This document shows positions 63,862-64,000 of a DNA stretch of 64,000 nucleotides, in pieces. The stretch spans positions 1 to 64,000 of the forward strand of contig DASZXK010000110.1 in the NCBI GenBank assembly GCA_035545855.1, read 5' to 3'. Made by a program: the position numbers and the translations under genes. The DNA comes from DASZVB01 sp035545855. GTDB taxonomy: Bacteria; Myxococcota_A; Polyangia; Polyangiales; Polyangiaceae. The notes beneath the pieces were generated by a model. The model had not been told where the DNA came from, did no database searches, and saw only the letters and a list, made by a program, of their open reading frames with translations. Each line of letters opens with the position of its first letter. The stretch's first letter is position 1.

Positions 63862-64000
63862 TCAGCCCGACTCCACCGCGGCGAGGACGCGGGCCGTGAC
63901 GTCGTCGAGGGAACCGTCCGCGACGTGCACGACACGTTCGCCGGGAAGGAGCTCCGCCGCGCGCGCGTACATCCCGACGAGCTTCCGCTGGATCTCCCGG
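63862..64000 (-). CDS. C-terminal end of a gene running off the window, possibly dTMP kinase
   Basis: Only the last 45 codons are in view, read on the minus strand from the window edge to a TGA at 63864-63862. The visible peptide includes EIQRKLVGMYARAAEL, GERVVHVADGSLDDV and TARVLAAVESG. The pattern of a helix, a short loop and a final V-x-D-G-S-x-D-x-V helix resembles the C-terminus of thymidylate kinases and other nucleoside monophosphate kinases, but the catalytic part is outside the window. The upstream PDZ gene starts 40 bp after the stop on the same strand. Confidence 0.55.
   Translation of the reverse strand, partial: REIQRKLVGMYARAAELLPGERVVHVADGSLDDVTARVLAAVESG

Overview
The window is about 64 kb of very GC-rich (roughly 70% by eye) chromosomal DNA from a predatory or social deltaproteobacterium, most probably a myxobacterium (Myxococcota, perhaps Polyangiales). 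The evidence is the gene repertoire. There are three Ser/Thr protein kinases and an FHA-domain sigma-54 activator. A DUF4215/fibro-slime lipoprotein is present, along with many lipoproteins carrying Gly/Ser/Asp-rich linkers. Several paralog-type outer-membrane beta-barrels and an OmpA protein are also found. No phage, IS element, CRISPR array or plasmid gene was seen; base composition is even throughout, so this looks like core and lineage-specific chromosome rather than an island.

Layout. 1-5.3 kb: tRNA-Asn, a membrane-anchored kinase, then a DHA2/EmrAB-type multidrug pump divergent from its TetR regulator, with two matching operator palindromes between them. 5.3-16 kb, all minus strand: a UGM-like FAD enzyme coupled to a fibro-slime lipoprotein, ArgS, an ECF-type sigma factor with a probable membrane partner, a barrel protein, a HEAT-THUMP-methyltransferase fusion and an ABC ATPase. 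16-25 kb: a large OmpA protein, a TetR regulator, and a two-gene unit of an FHA sigma-54 activator with a kinase-ATPase-TPR protein. 25-31 kb: the conserved rimP-nusA-ylxR/ylxQ-infB-DUF503-rbfA translation/transcription operon, preceded by an intrinsic terminator that may be a leader attenuator.

31-45.6 kb: a methyltransferase coupled to a ferritin-like diiron protein, another kinase with its downstream membrane protein, lysA, a helicase-associated (XPB-like) protein divergent from a SAMHD1-like HD phosphohydrolase, a FemAB-like acyltransferase, an M48-like lipoprotein protease and an orphan FlhB-like export protein lacking the autocleavage domain. 45.6-53.6 kb: a degenerate cyclase/ATPase-TPR protein coupled to PspA, a subtilisin-like lipoprotein and a PAS hybrid histidine kinase. 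53.6-64 kb: a six-gene translationally coupled operon (lipoprotein, two peptide-type ABC permeases, HEAT protein, 2-oxoacid dehydrogenase E1-alpha, E3), several secreted proteins, branched-chain aminotransferase, a PDZ lipoprotein and the end of a possible dTMP kinase.

Genes are packed tightly. Within operons neighbours overlap by GTGA or ATGA, and seven convergent pairs meet with 0-16 bp between stop codons. The most promising novelties are the paired TetR operators, the HEAT-THUMP-methyltransferase fusion, the truncated FlhB homolog, the degenerate cyclase-ATPase/PspA pair, the coupled permease-HEAT-dehydrogenase operon, and the hairpins before rimP and after ompA. All functional calls come from reading motifs; no database search was possible.
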